64,000 nucleotides of DNA from Sorangium cellulosum (GTDB taxonomy: Bacteria > Myxococcota_A > Polyangia > Polyangiales > Polyangiaceae). The stretch lies in NCBI RefSeq assembly GCF_004135735.1, contig NZ_CP012670.1, forward strand, positions 10,372,501 to 10,436,500, read 5' to 3'. The notes below the pieces were generated by a model. It saw only the letters and a list, made by a program, of their open reading frames with translations. It had not been told where the DNA came from and searched no databases. Below are positions 50,601 through 59,522 of this stretch, piece after piece. A program made the translations under genes and the position numbers. The stretch's first letter is position 1. Every line of letters starts with the position of its first letter.

Positions 50601-53600
50601 GAGCTCGCGCCGAGCGCCGGCGTCGAGCGCTACGCGCGGGACATGTGCGAGCTCGCCGGCTTCGAGGCGGCGATCGAGGCGATCCTCGCCCGCGCCGCCG
50701 CGCCTCGGGGCGATCGGGGTGAGCCGACCGCGGCGGAGGAGGGCAGGTGGTCGGGGGACGTCGGGCACGAGCGTCGCAGGCGCGCCAGCCTGCTGATCGA
50801 GGCGGCCAACCTCGCGCACGAGCATGGCCTCTCCGATCGCGCGCTCGCCGCCGCGGCCAGCGCGATCGAGCTCGATCCCCTCCGCGCCGACGCCGTCGCG
50901 CTCGTCGAGAAATCGGCGGACGCGGAGGGCGGCGTCGCCGTCCTCGACAGGACCTACCGCCTGCTCGCCGGCGCGGCCCTCGGCTGCTACGGCCGGCGCG
51001 CCGCCCATTACCGCGCGGCGCGCCAGCTGGAGCGGCGCGGCGCCTACGAGCTCGCGCTCTCGCACGCCGTGGCGAGCTTCGAGGCGGTGCCCACCGAGGG
51101 CACCTCGTACGTGCTGCTCGCGCGGCTCGCCGAGCACGTCGGCGAGCCGTCGGAGGCCGTGCGCGCGATCGAGCGGGTGGCGGCGACGGTCGATCCGTCG
51201 TCGCGCAACGCGTGGCTGAAGCGCGCCGCGGCCCTCACCGGCCGCACGGAGGAGGGGCTCCGGCTGCGCCTCGACATCCTGCTCCGCGCCATGGTCGTGC
51301 GCCCGGACCCGGCGATCGTCGAGGATGTCGGCGCGGCCATCCGCGACCTCATCGCGTGCACCGGAGAGCCGGAGGTCGAGGCCATCCGGTTCGATCGCGC
51401 CGTGAAGGCGAGCCTCACGAAGCTCGACGGCCCCGACGGGGCCCGCGCGGGGATCGCGATGGCGCGCATCGCCGTCGAGGTGCTCGACGCGCCGGCGCTC
51501 GCGCTCGCCGCCATCGAGCGCGCGATGCTCGCCGACGGCGACGTGGACGAGTTCATGACGCTCCTCGGCATCGCCGGCGCGCTCGCGCGAGAGACGGAGC
51601 CGGCGTCGCACCTCATCGCGGCGGTGTATGCCGCCGCGATGAGGCCGCACTCCAGCGTCGGCCCTGGCCTGCTCCGGTGGGCGAGCAAGCTCGCGGACGC
51701 GCTGAACGTGCCGCCCGTCGCGGCGGCGCTGCTCGTGGAGGCGGCCCGCCGCGCGCCCGAGGACGACGCGCTCGCGTACGAGGCGGAGGCCTCCGTGGAG
51801 GCCACGGGCGACGAGGCGCTGAAGCGCTCGCTGGACGACGCCCTGCCGGTCGCGCGGCGCGTCGAGGCGCTGCTCCACCTCGCCGACAAGCACGAGCGCG
51901 ACGGCGAGCGCGCAGAGGCCACGGTGGCCCTGGAGCGGGCGCTCTCCAGCGGGAAGCTCCACCGCGAGGGGCGCGCCGAGGCCGTCACCCGGCTCCGGCG
52001 GCTGTACGCGGCGATCGGGCGCGGCCACGAGCTCGAGTCGCTCGTCCGGGCCGAGCTCGCGCGCGTGGACCTGCCGGACGCCGTCCGGCTCGAGATGACG
52101 CGCGAGCTCGCGGCCGTCCTCGCGGCGCGCGGCGATCTCGACGGCGCGCTGGAGCTCCTCGTCGACGTCGCGCAGGAGACCTCGTTCGACAAGGCGCACC
52201 TCGACGAGCTCATCCGGCTCGCGCGGCGCGCCGACGATCGCAGGCGGCTGTTCGACGTGCTGACGCTGCTCCAGGGCGCCTGCGCCGACGACGGGGCGCG
52301 GCTCCTGGTGCTGCGCGAGCTCGCGCCGCTCGCGCAGGAGCTCGGCGAGCGCGGCGCCGCGGCGGCGCTCTACGAGGCCATCGCTCGGCTGGACCCCGCC
52401 GACATGCACGCCCTCGAGATCCTCGAGCAGGAGGCGAGCGAGCGCGGCGATCACGCCGCGGTCGCCGCCCTGCTCGCGCGCCGCATCGAGGCCGCGCCGC
52501 TGCCCGACACGCGGCGCGCGCTGCGGCTCCGGCGCGCGGCGCTGCTCGAGCAGCGCCTCGGCCTCCTCGACGAGGCGTGCGCCGAGCTCTCGGCCCTGCT
52601 CGACGTGTCGCCGGACGACGTGAGCGCGCTGAGGTTCCTCGCCGACATCCATGAGCGGCTCGGGACCCCGCTCCGCGCCGCCCCGCTCTGGTGCAGGCTG
52701 GGCGATCTTGCGACGACCACCGACGAGAGGGCCGAGTACAACCTCCGCGCGTGCAGCAGCTACCTCGCCGGCGGGGACGTCGAGTCCGCGAGGGACACCC
52801 TCGAGAGCGTCGCCCGCATCGCGCCGCGCGAGGCGGTCATCGAGCTCCGCGTCGAGATCGCCCGCCGGGAGGGGGATGGCCACGCGCTCGCCGCCGCGCT
52901 CGATCAGCTCGCCAGCGCGTCCCGTGACGCTCCCGAGCGGCGCGCGCAGCTGCTCGTCGAGGCGGCGCACGCCACCTCGTCGCTCGGCGACGACGTCACC
53001 GCGCTCGAGCGCGCTCGCCGCGCCGTGAAGCTCGCCCCCGACTCGCCCGACGCCGTCCTCGAGGCCCGCCGCATCGAGTACCGCCTGCGCGGGACCGGGA
53101 CGCCGCGCGACGCGCAGGCCGCGGTCGAGGAGCTCGGCCGCATCGCGCCGCGCCTGCGCCCGGCGCACGTCGATCTGCACGCCTTCCTGCTCGCCGAGAC
53201 GCTCGACGTCATCCAGGGCCACGGCGCGGGCATGCGCGAGCTGACCCGGCGCCACGCCGAGGTCGGCCCGAGCACGCTGGTGGCGCTCGGCATGGCCGAG
53301 CGCCTCGCGCTGAAGCGGAACTTCTCGGCCGCGCTCCCGCTCTTCGAGCGCGCCCTCGGGGGCGATCTCCAGGGCATGCGCGCCCGGGGCCGCGTCGCGC
53401 TCGCCGCCGCCGAGACCGCGCAGAGCGCCGGTGATCTCGAGGCGGCGGCGCGCCTGCTCGAGGAGGCCGCGGCGGAGCCGGAGACGCGCGCGCTGGCCCT
53501 GCGGCGCCAGCTGGAGCTCACGGCCGCCCGAGGCGAGCCCGAGGCGGCCCGGCGGGCGCTCGAAGAGCTCGTCGCCCAGAGCTCCGGGATCGATCGCGCG

Positions 53601-55625
53601 CGCGCGTTGATGCAGCTCGCGCGCCTGTTCATGTCGAGCGATCCGGATCGCGCGGCGCAGATCCTCTCGCAGGCGACGGCGCTCGCGGGCTCCGATCGCT
53701 CGCTGGGGTTGAAGATCGCCGAGCTGAACGCCGAGCTGGCCAGCGAGCGGGCGACCCTGCCACCCGAGGAGGTGGGCCGCGCCGCCCCGCACCTGACCCC
53801 AGCCGCGGCGCCGGTCCAGCCCCCATCGGAGGCGCCGCCCAGCTCCCGGCCCGCGGTGAGCGGCCAGGCGCCTGCGAGCAGCCGCGCGCCGCTGAGCAGC
53901 CGCGCGCCGCTGAGCGGCCAGGCGCCTGCGAGCAGCCGCGCACCGCTGAGCAGCCGCGCGCCGGCGAGCAGCCGCGCGCCGGCGAGCGGCGATGCTCCGG
54001 CTTCCAGCGGTCCGCGCATCGATCTGGTCGAGCTCTCCGACCCGCTGGACGAGTCGCTGGCCGTCGATTCTCCTCGATCTGCCGTCGTCGAGCCGCCGGA
54101 GGAAGATCTGCTCGACGCGCCGGAGCTCGCCGCGCCGGAGCTCGCCGCGCCGCCGGCGGAGGCCGCGCCGGGGGGGGCCGCGCCGGGGGGGGCCGCGCCG
54201 GGGGGGGCCGCGCCGGGGGGGGCCGCGCCGGGGGGGGCCGCGCCGGGGGGGGCCGCGCCGGGGGGGGCCGCGCCGGGGGGGGCCGTGGACAGCGACGAAC
54301 GGCGCGGGAGCGTGCCCGCGAGCCCGTCCAGCGCCGGCGCACCGGGCGCCGTCCCCCTGGTCACCTCGCCCGCGTCGGTCCACCCGCCCTCGTCTGCGAC
54401 GCGGCTCGTGACCACGTGGCCGCCGTCCGCGGCCGAGAGCTTCGAGGAGGCCGCGCTCTTCCGGGAGCTCGCCGCGGGCGCGTACGACGCCGGCGAGCGG
54501 CTCATGACGCGCTTCGCCGAGCGCGAGGACCGCTCTCGCGAGGCGCTCGCCGTGCGCCGGATGCAGGCGCACCTGCGGCTCGGCGACCGGGGCGCCCTCG
54601 AGCGCCTCCAGGCCGCCGCGATCGCCGACAAGAACATGACCTACGCCCGCGCGATCGAGCACGTGCTGCGCGCCTTCGAGGGCGACGGCGACGCGCCCTC
54701 CGACCGGCGGAGCGACGGCTTCATCTCGCCGCCGCTGCTCGCCGCGCAGCGCGACGCGCCGGAGCTCGTGAGCGCCCTGCTCTTCCGGGACCTCGAGGCT
54801 CCGGCCAGCGAGGCCCTCGCGATCGTCTGGGAGACGGGCCTCTTCCGCCGCGACACCAGCCAGGCCGCGCTCTCCGGCGCCGAGCGCGTCCAGCCGACCT
54901 CGCCCACCCTCCTCGGGGAGATCTACGGCGTGGTGGCCGGTCACCTGGGCCTCCTGCGCACCGCCCTCTTCCATCAGCGCGCTTCGTCGCCCGCTCCCTC
55001 CACGCCCGAGGGGCAGATCGTCCGCCTCAGCCCGCCCGCCGTGCTGCTGCGCGGTGAGGTCCGCGACGACACGCCCGAGCTGCGCTTCATGCTCGGCGCT
55101 CACCTGGCGGGGGCGATGCCCGAGCATGTCCTGGCGAACACCAGCACCGAGGACGAGCTCCGCACGCTCCTCTCCGCCGTGGTCGCGGCGTTCGGCCCGC
55201 TGGAAGCCACCGCGCAGAGCACCCGCGGCAACCCGGCCGTCGTGCGGCTCGAGCAGAACCTCTGGCAGCTCATCCCGCCGCGCGCCGAGCGCCGCCTCCG
55301 CGAGATCTGCGACAGCGAGAGCAAGATGACGTACGAGAGCGTCATGAAGACGACCCGCACGGCCATGCGCCGCGCGGGCCTCTTCGCCGCGGGCGACCTC
55401 GCCACGGCGATCCGCGCGACCATCAGGGAGCGCGGCCTGGAGCTCTCCGTTCCGCTCTCCCGGCCCGACGGGCTCGCCGCCGCGTGCGCGGCGCACCCCG
55501 AGATCGCCGATCTCGTACGCCTCGCGACGCGGATGGAGTACGCCGAGGCGCGATGGCAGCCCGGGACGGTGCCCTCACTCCGACGCATCGACTCGGGCAG
55601 CTCGCGCTTTCGTGCAGGCACGTAG
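47619..55625 (+). CDS. Giant TPR-repeat protein (2668 residues)
   Basis: 2668 residues, one of the longest genes here, no signal peptide or membrane segment. It is built almost entirely of alpha-helical TPR-like repeats (e.g. RMQAHLRLGDRGALERLQAAA, ALAAARGEPEAARRALEELVAQ), giving long superhelical surfaces for protein binding. About residues 2050-2240 form a low-complexity linker with SSRAPLSSRAP repeats and eight AAPGG repeats (the latter encoded by the G8 tandem array at 54162-54281), followed by a C-terminal helical domain ending at residue 2668. Similar giant TPR proteins in myxobacteria have no fixed role. The ATG at 47619 is the first in-frame Met; no clear ribosome site but a hairpin just upstream. 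Confidence 0.85.
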   Translation: MSSSTPDRATSASGARRTLSSPELMEPAGPASAGQLVLGGSRGVAPVPRHRGPRAEEAYWRARVDERRAAGDAQGEREATLTLARLLAARGVELDRAAALARRALSLGDDPAMRSELAGWLAGLGEPALAAAALRGIRDDEQPAGATARMLVKIAVLLARASDVAGAVDALKEASELAPDDAMASELLGTIATWASDEVPPEAAARAYLEAARRREAGREREAAFEDRLRAFEIAPHDDTAAKAMAAALFVRGRLGAADEVLRAHAEALAARASGGAGEAAGRSSLQRAMELHGHRLQGAMSDGDWARAVGCVLDAGLEADVDGEAAGVTDEVLEQAGLYELVAARLELRAERRAGAARAEAYVALARLYAGPLASPDRAVEAWIEAAASDRGNAAARSALREHAAALHDMAPLVEALIRVGEGSDGRARDDAEGRIDALWELAGLAEEKIGDPGLARWALDTLKGLGADPARAAAGLERVAGRLKAQDEALLAAQRALAGADTAEGKIDALRRLVVIYRGRPEERAAYEEALVGLAQALPTDRGCLLALDRLSRRTGGSAALEALLRARLSGGARAARGEASRAPSLTRVDRVRARLLLAASDRRLGRDERALDDLLPLLVEAPGHRGAASAALVLATRTGRARGRADAMVQLAAPAWPALRAVLLALAASLYERAGAAPLAREAAVLACEADPSCARAVATLASILTAELAAAVAGPPPFEIDRAIAAAIERSITAVFPRGALCDGLAKALEALGELPLALAWTQRWLALRPGSPRATAELIRRAAIAGDAGRLSDALAWILAQPKPLGETAAGLASALHALYDLDPERGTALARRSLDVFGPQDPLLRERLLELARRAGDPELAITVLERWLAAEITAPHAVELMFMLADCRLDGGDADGAALELARAAEAGADPQEILARIQRLEAPPVDPKGLSSDGRIALARARARALAARGDDAAEQAAAAWRELGSLLWDLAEDHRGAEDALFRASELAPSAGVERYARDMCELAGFEAAIEAILARAAAPRGDRGEPTAAEEGRWSGDVGHERRRRASLLIEAANLAHEHGLSDRALAAAASAIELDPLRADAVALVEKSADAEGGVAVLDRTYRLLAGAALGCYGRRAAHYRAARQLERRGAYELALSHAVASFEAVPTEGTSYVLLARLAEHVGEPSEAVRAIERVAATVDPSSRNAWLKRAAALTGRTEEGLRLRLDILLRAMVVRPDPAIVEDVGAAIRDLIACTGEPEVEAIRFDRAVKASLTKLDGPDGARAGIAMARIAVEVLDAPALALAAIERAMLADGDVDEFMTLLGIAGALARETEPASHLIAAVYAAAMRPHSSVGPGLLRWASKLADALNVPPVAAALLVEAARRAPEDDALAYEAEASVEATGDEALKRSLDDALPVARRVEALLHLADKHERDGERAEATVALERALSSGKLHREGRAEAVTRLRRLYAAIGRGHELESLVRAELARVDLPDAVRLEMTRELAAVLAARGDLDGALELLVDVAQETSFDKAHLDELIRLARRADDRRRLFDVLTLLQGACADDGARLLVLRELAPLAQELGERGAAAALYEAIARLDPADMHALEILEQEASERGDHAAVAALLARRIEAAPLPDTRRALRLRRAALLEQRLGLLDEACAELSALLDVSPDDVSALRFLADIHERLGTPLRAAPLWCRLGDLATTTDERAEYNLRACSSYLAGGDVESARDTLESVARIAPREAVIELRVEIARREGDGHALAAALDQLASASRDAPERRAQLLVEAAHATSSLGDDVTALERARRAVKLAPDSPDAVLEARRIEYRLRGTGTPRDAQAAVEELGRIAPRLRPAHVDLHAFLLAETLDVIQGHGAGMRELTRRHAEVGPSTLVALGMAERLALKRNFSAALPLFERALGGDLQGMRARGRVALAAAETAQSAGDLEAAARLLEEAAAEPETRALALRRQLELTAARGEPEAARRALEELVAQSSGIDRARALMQLARLFMSSDPDRAAQILSQATALAGSDRSLGLKIAELNAELASERATLPPEEVGRAAPHLTPAAAPVQPPSEAPPSSRPAVSGQAPASSRAPLSSRAPLSGQAPASSRAPLSSRAPASSRAPASGDAPASSGPRIDLVELSDPLDESLAVDSPRSAVVEPPEEDLLDAPELAAPELAAPPAEAAPGGAAPGGAAPGGAAPGGAAPGGAAPGGAAPGGAAPGGAVDSDERRGSVPASPSSAGAPGAVPLVTSPASVHPPSSATRLVTTWPPSAAESFEEAALFRELAAGAYDAGERLMTRFAEREDRSREALAVRRMQAHLRLGDRGALERLQAAAIADKNMTYARAIEHVLRAFEGDGDAPSDRRSDGFISPPLLAAQRDAPELVSALLFRDLEAPASEALAIVWETGLFRRDTSQAALSGAERVQPTSPTLLGEIYGVVAGHLGLLRTALFHQRASSPAPSTPEGQIVRLSPPAVLLRGEVRDDTPELRFMLGAHLAGAMPEHVLANTSTEDELRTLLSAVVAAFGPLEATAQSTRGNPAVVRLEQNLWQLIPPRAERRLREICDSESKMTYESVMKTTRTAMRRAGLFAAGDLATAIRATIRERGLELSVPLSRPDGLAAACAAHPEIADLVRLATRMEYAEARWQPGTVPSLRRIDSGSSRFRAGT
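53860..53990 (+). repeat. 18-bp imperfect repeats encoding SSRAPLSSRAP
   Basis: About seven near-copies of AGCAGCCGCGCGCCGCTG within the giant TPR gene, encoding Ser-Ser-Arg-Ala-Pro units in its low-complexity linker. Confidence 0.65.
54162..54281 (+). repeat. Eight 15-bp tandem repeats with G8 tracts
   Basis: Eight exact copies of GCCGCGCCGGGGGGG, in frame with the giant TPR protein and encoding eight Ala-Ala-Pro-Gly-Gly units. At each unit junction the G run is eight long. The regular G8-N7-G8 array on the coding strand can fold as a G-quadruplex, and the runs invite replication slippage; loss or gain of whole units keeps the frame. Confidence 0.92.
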
Positions 55626-56118
55626 GCGCTGAGACCGCCTCCGCGCTGACGGCGGCAGCGAGCTGGTCCTCCTGCAGCCGGCAGCGCGCACCCTGCACCC
55701 CCATCGGGCACATTCTCGTAGCCCGTCCCACGTGAGGCCCTCCCGTGTGCACGCCCTCGCTTCACCCCGCCGCGACGGTTGCGGCCTGGCCACATCGGCG
55801 CCGCGCTGTCGACGCGACATCGCTGTCACAGCTCCGTCTGTCGCTGCGCGCCGGAGCTCCGGCGCCAGGCACGTCGCGCGCTGCTCGTAACGCGCGCGGC
55901 GAGCTGGCACGAACATCGCTTGCCCCCCGCGGTGTGATGTCCTCCTGCGCTTGCTCGGATGCGGATCCGCTCGGGCGCTGCGCGTCGCACGCGTCCGCCG
56001 TCCGGCGGTCGAGCGCCGGCGTCCTCACGGGGTCGCAGCGCTCCACCATCGCGCAGCGCCGGACGGATCTCGGCGGCGCGCTTTCGGATGCGGCGCGCTC
56101 CCGGAGGAAGAGGGGGTC
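55626..56118. other. Intergenic gap without a supported gene
   Basis: 493 bp between the giant TPR gene and the next lipoprotein. I see no gene, repeat or clear terminator. The last 20 bases (56099-56118) include GGAGGAAGAGGGGG, the ribosome site of the lipoprotein at 56119. Confidence 0.4.
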
Positions 56119-57876
56119 GTGAGCCGGCGACCCATCGTGCGCGCTGCGCTGCTGGCCAGCCTGCCGCTCGCGGCGGCGTGCGGCATCCCCCTCGAGGCGC
56201 TGGAGGTCGGCCCGCAGAACGCCTGCGACAGCTCGGCCGAGTGCGGCCCGGAGGCGACCTGCGCGAGCGTCGGCAGGCAGCGCGCATGCGTCGCGACCAG
56301 CGCGAGCCTGGAGGGGCTCATCCTGGAGATCCGGCCAGGCGCCTCGCGCGAGCTGGGCACGGAGGTCTCGCATCTCCTCTTCGCGCCGGGCGGGATCGGC
56401 CTTCCACCTCATGAGCCCGGCGGGCAGGTGCACTCGCTCGATCTCCAGGTCCCCGCGCCCGCGCGCGTGGACGCCACGCTGAGCATGGGCGGCTCCTACT
56501 GCGACGGCGCCGTCGACGGCGGGGCGTTTCCCGTGCGGGTCGAGTTCCGGCGCGTCGCGTCCTTCCAGGGCCTGCCCGGGCAGCGCTACGCGACGATCTC
56601 GGAGCCGGACGGCGCCGGCGGCCAGCGGTTCCGGCTCGCGATCCCGACCGGGAACTACCACGTCTACCTGATCCCGCAGGCGTCCGGCGAGTGCGACGAC
56701 ACCCCCCCGCCGATCTTCTTGCCGAACCAGCGCATCCCCGAGCGGTGGACGCCCGACATCAAGGCCGGGGCTCCCGAGGTGCTGCACGGCGCCATGGAGG
56801 TGCCGCAGGGCGTCCGCGTCGACGGGTGGAAGCTCGATCTCGTCGACGCGCTGACCGGCAGCGTCATCTCCCAGGTCGGCCTCCTCAAGCACGAGCCGGA
56901 CCTGAGCCTCTCGCCTTCGCGCGTCGATTTCAGCGTGAAGTTCTACTGGACCGACAAGGAGAGGAGCCCGCTCATCCGCCTGCGTCCGAAGGACCTGGAC
57001 CCGCGTCCGACGGTCTACTGGGAGCTCGCCGCGCTCGCGCTGCAGGGCTCCACGGGGAACCTGGACCTCTCGCTGCTGCCGATCGGCGCCGAATCGCGCC
57101 GCGTGGAGGGGCGGACGCTCGACGCGGAGGGCAACCCGGTGCTCGCGGCCGTCCGCATCCAGAGCGCGAACCTCGAGATGACCCAGACCGCCGGCTTCAA
57201 GCTGGACACCGAGACGGACACGAACGGCCTCTTCCAGGCCAGCCTGCCGCCCGGCGAGTACGTCGTCTTCGCGCAGCCGCTCAACGACACCACCAAGGCG
57301 AAGGGCGAGCAGGTCCTCAAGGTCCCCGCCGGCGACGACTGCTACTGCGGCCAGTCGGTCCTCATCCCGGAGGCCGGAACGCTGCGCGGCAGGGTCCGTG
57401 GCCCTGCGGGCGAGCCCATGCGCGGCGCGGACGTGTTCGCGATCCCCTCCACCGGCGAGGTGTCCGACTACCTCGGCCGGGTGCTGGGGCCCGATCCGCT
57501 CCTCCCACGGCAGGCGTCCGGGGTCCTGCGCGGCGGCGGGTTCTCCTTCGGCACCGATCCCGGGGAGTTCGACTTCTCGGTCCGGCCCACGCCGGGCTCC
57601 GCCTATCCGTGGCTCGTGCGGCCGCGCCTCACGGTGCCCGCGGTGGCCTCCGCGGTCACCGCGCTCGATCTCACCGTGCCGTACCCCGCGGTGCTCCAGG
57701 GCGTGATCCGCGACCACGCGGGCGCTCGGCTCGGCGACGCCATGGTGGTGGCCTGGCTCCTGGTCGAGAGCGAGACGGCGCGGGGGACGGTCGCGGGCGT
57801 CATCCAGATCGGCGAGGCGCGGTCGGCGCCCGACGGCTCCTACGTCCTGCCGCTCCCCCCGTCGACCTCCCGGTGA
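56119..57876 (+). CDS. Surface lipoprotein with carboxypeptidase-regulatory-like domains
   Basis: 585 residues. A GTG start follows GGAGGAAGAGGGGG; the signal peptide ends LPLAAAC (Cys21). A short Cys-containing segment (NACDSSAECGPEATC) precedes about four beta-sandwich units, e.g. GRTLDAEGNPVLAAVRIQS, GRVRGPAGEPMRGADVFAIP and GVIRDHAGARLGDAMVVAW, each with the G-x-V/x-D-x-x-G-x-P pattern of CarboxypepD_reg. No catalytic residue is visible. It is probably a surface adhesion or substrate-binding lipoprotein. Confidence 0.72.
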   Translation: MSRRPIVRAALLASLPLAAACGIPLEALEVGPQNACDSSAECGPEATCASVGRQRACVATSASLEGLILEIRPGASRELGTEVSHLLFAPGGIGLPPHEPGGQVHSLDLQVPAPARVDATLSMGGSYCDGAVDGGAFPVRVEFRRVASFQGLPGQRYATISEPDGAGGQRFRLAIPTGNYHVYLIPQASGECDDTPPPIFLPNQRIPERWTPDIKAGAPEVLHGAMEVPQGVRVDGWKLDLVDALTGSVISQVGLLKHEPDLSLSPSRVDFSVKFYWTDKERSPLIRLRPKDLDPRPTVYWELAALALQGSTGNLDLSLLPIGAESRRVEGRTLDAEGNPVLAAVRIQSANLEMTQTAGFKLDTETDTNGLFQASLPPGEYVVFAQPLNDTTKAKGEQVLKVPAGDDCYCGQSVLIPEAGTLRGRVRGPAGEPMRGADVFAIPSTGEVSDYLGRVLGPDPLLPRQASGVLRGGGFSFGTDPGEFDFSVRPTPGSAYPWLVRPRLTVPAVASAVTALDLTVPYPAVLQGVIRDHAGARLGDAMVVAWLLVESETARGTVAGVIQIGEARSAPDGSYVLPLPPSTSR

Positions 57877-57933
57877 AGTCGGAGCGAAAAAGGGCGGTAC
57901 CAGCCAAGGGCAGAGCGAGATAGGCTAGCGCCC

Positions 57934-59166
57934 GTGGCGCAGCGGACGCGCGGAACATCGGAGTCTTCAACAGAGGATGGCCTGACCGCCACGCCTCCTC
58001 TCGGGGACGACTTGGGACATCGCGAGGACGAGGAGCGCGCGAGCGCGGCATGCCTTCCGCCCGCGCAGGAGCTAGCGATCGCGCTGCACGAGGTCTCCAA
58101 CGCGCTCACGGTCATCGTGGGCTGCATCGAGCGGGCGCAGGGCGAGCAAGGGGCCGAGCTGAGCCGCGCGCTCGGCGTGGCGGCCACCCGGGCGCGCGAC
58201 GCGCGCCGCCTGATCCGGCGGGCGATCGGCGCCGACACCGGGGGCCGTCCGGCCGGGGACGCCGAGGTCGCGTCCGCGCCGCTGGGGGAAGCGCTGCGCC
58301 TGCTCGGCGAGGTGATCGACGACGCGGTGACGGGCCTCGAGCCCGAGGCGCGCCGCTCGGCGATCACGCTCCACGCCGGGCTCGATCCCGCCCTCGCGCG
58401 GACCTCCGTGAGCAGCGGCGCCACGGTCGTGCAGATCTTGACGAACCTGCTGCTCAACGCCGTGGCGCTCTCGCCGCGCGGCTCCGTCGTGCGCGTGGAC
58501 GGGAGGCTCGACGGCGACGCGGTCGTCCTCGGCGTCGCGGACCAGGGCCCCGGCGTCCCGCCGTCGCGCCGGGCGACGCTGCTGAGCTCGGGCGTCTCGA
58601 CCCGTCCGGGGGGGGCGGGCATCGGCCTCCGGCACTCCGCCGCCCTCGCCCGGGCCGCCGGCGGCGCGCTCGCGCTCGTCCCTTCGGAGGAGGGCGCCCG
58701 CTTCGAGCTGCGCTGGCCCATCGAGGGCGCTGGCCGCCCCGCTGGCGCGTCGTCCGACGCCGAGGCCGACGAGGCGCCGTCCGTGCTGCCGAGCACGACC
58801 CCATCGCTCGCCAGCGCGGTCCTCGAAGGCGTCCGGATCCTCGTGGTCGAGGACGACGATGCGGTCGTGGACCTGCTCGACACCGCGCTCACCGCGCGCG
58901 GCGCGAGCATCGTCAGCGTGCAGAAGGCGGTCGATCTCCCGGGCGCCCTCGCCACCGGCCCGTTCCAGGCGGCGTTGCTCGACATCTCTCCGATCGAGCA
59001 GGACCTCCTCGGCACGGTGTCCGCGGTGCGCAGCGCCAACCCCGAGGCGCGGCTCGTGGTCATGTCCGGCAGCGCCGGCGCCGCGCCTCTGCCGGCCAAC
59101 TGCGGCGTGTCCTGGGTGCGCAAGCCGTTCGAGATCCGCGAGATCGTCGAGGCGCTCGTCCGCTGA
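57934..59166 (+). CDS. Hybrid sensor histidine kinase with C-terminal receiver domain
   Basis: 410 residues without membrane segment, so a cytoplasmic kinase. H box ALHEVSNALTVI with His52; ATP domain with N box QILTNLLLNAVAL, G1 DQGPGVPP and G2 GGAGIGLRHS. From about residue 300 a receiver domain: acidic pocket VVEDDDAVVD, phospho-acceptor Asp350 in ALLDISPIE, Ser in VMSGSAG and Lys397 in RKPFE. There is no sensory domain; the N-terminal 40 residues are disordered. Signal presumably comes through a partner. The start is GTG (57934), 57 bp after the lipoprotein gene. Confidence 0.88.
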   Translation: MAQRTRGTSESSTEDGLTATPPLGDDLGHREDEERASAACLPPAQELAIALHEVSNALTVIVGCIERAQGEQGAELSRALGVAATRARDARRLIRRAIGADTGGRPAGDAEVASAPLGEALRLLGEVIDDAVTGLEPEARRSAITLHAGLDPALARTSVSSGATVVQILTNLLLNAVALSPRGSVVRVDGRLDGDAVVLGVADQGPGVPPSRRATLLSSGVSTRPGGAGIGLRHSAALARAAGGALALVPSEEGARFELRWPIEGAGRPAGASSDAEADEAPSVLPSTTPSLASAVLEGVRILVVEDDDAVVDLLDTALTARGASIVSVQKAVDLPGALATGPFQAALLDISPIEQDLLGTVSAVRSANPEARLVVMSGSAGAAPLPANCGVSWVRKPFEIREIVEALVR

Positions 59167-59394
59167 GGGGCCGCAGGGGGCGCCGCGCTGCGCTCCGGCA
59201 CACCGTTGGCGGCGCGCGGCGCGCGGCGTGCGGCGCACGGCGCAGGCGCGAGCCGTGCGCGCGACGCCGTGAGCGCGGCGCGGCCGACCGGCTGGAGCGC
59301 GCCGCGAAGCCGCGGCGGACCATCGGCCGAGGCCGCGCGCGGGGCGTGGAACCCCGGACAATCGCGTCCAGGTCACGGCTTCGTGAGGATTCGC

Positions 59395-59422
59395 TTGACT
59401 TCCCTGGCCGGCTGGGTAGGTT
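59395..59422 (+). promoter_or_regulatory. Sigma-70-type promoter of tRNA-Leu
   Basis: TTGACT (59395-59400) and TAGGTT (59417-59422) are separated by 16 bp and lie 18 bp before the tRNA. The -35 box matches five of six consensus bases. Spacing and position fit a tRNA promoter. Confidence 0.65.
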
Positions 59423-59440
59423 CCGTCGCGCGACCCACTC

Positions 59441-59522
59441 GCGAAGGTGGCGGAACTGGCAGACGCACTAGCTTGAGGTGCTAGCGGGTAACACCGTGGG
59501 GGTTCAAGTCCCCCCCTTCGCA
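59441..59522 (+). tRNA. tRNA-Leu (anticodon GAG)
   Basis: 82 nt. Acceptor arm GCGAAGG (59441-59447) pairs with CCTTCGC (59515-59521), discriminator A at 59522, CCA not encoded. The anticodon arm CTAGC-TTGAGGT-GCTAG places GAG at 59475-59477. The extended variable arm (GCGGGTAACACCGT) and T arm GGGGGTTCAAGTCCCCC are of leucine type. It reads CUC/CUU codons, heavily used here. Confidence 0.96.

Noticed and set aside
49296..55496. 2066-codon open frame opposite the giant TPR gene
   Set aside because: Same codon-shadow effect; the plus-strand protein has regular TPR periodicity, while the minus frame reads as Arg/Ala/Gly repeats.
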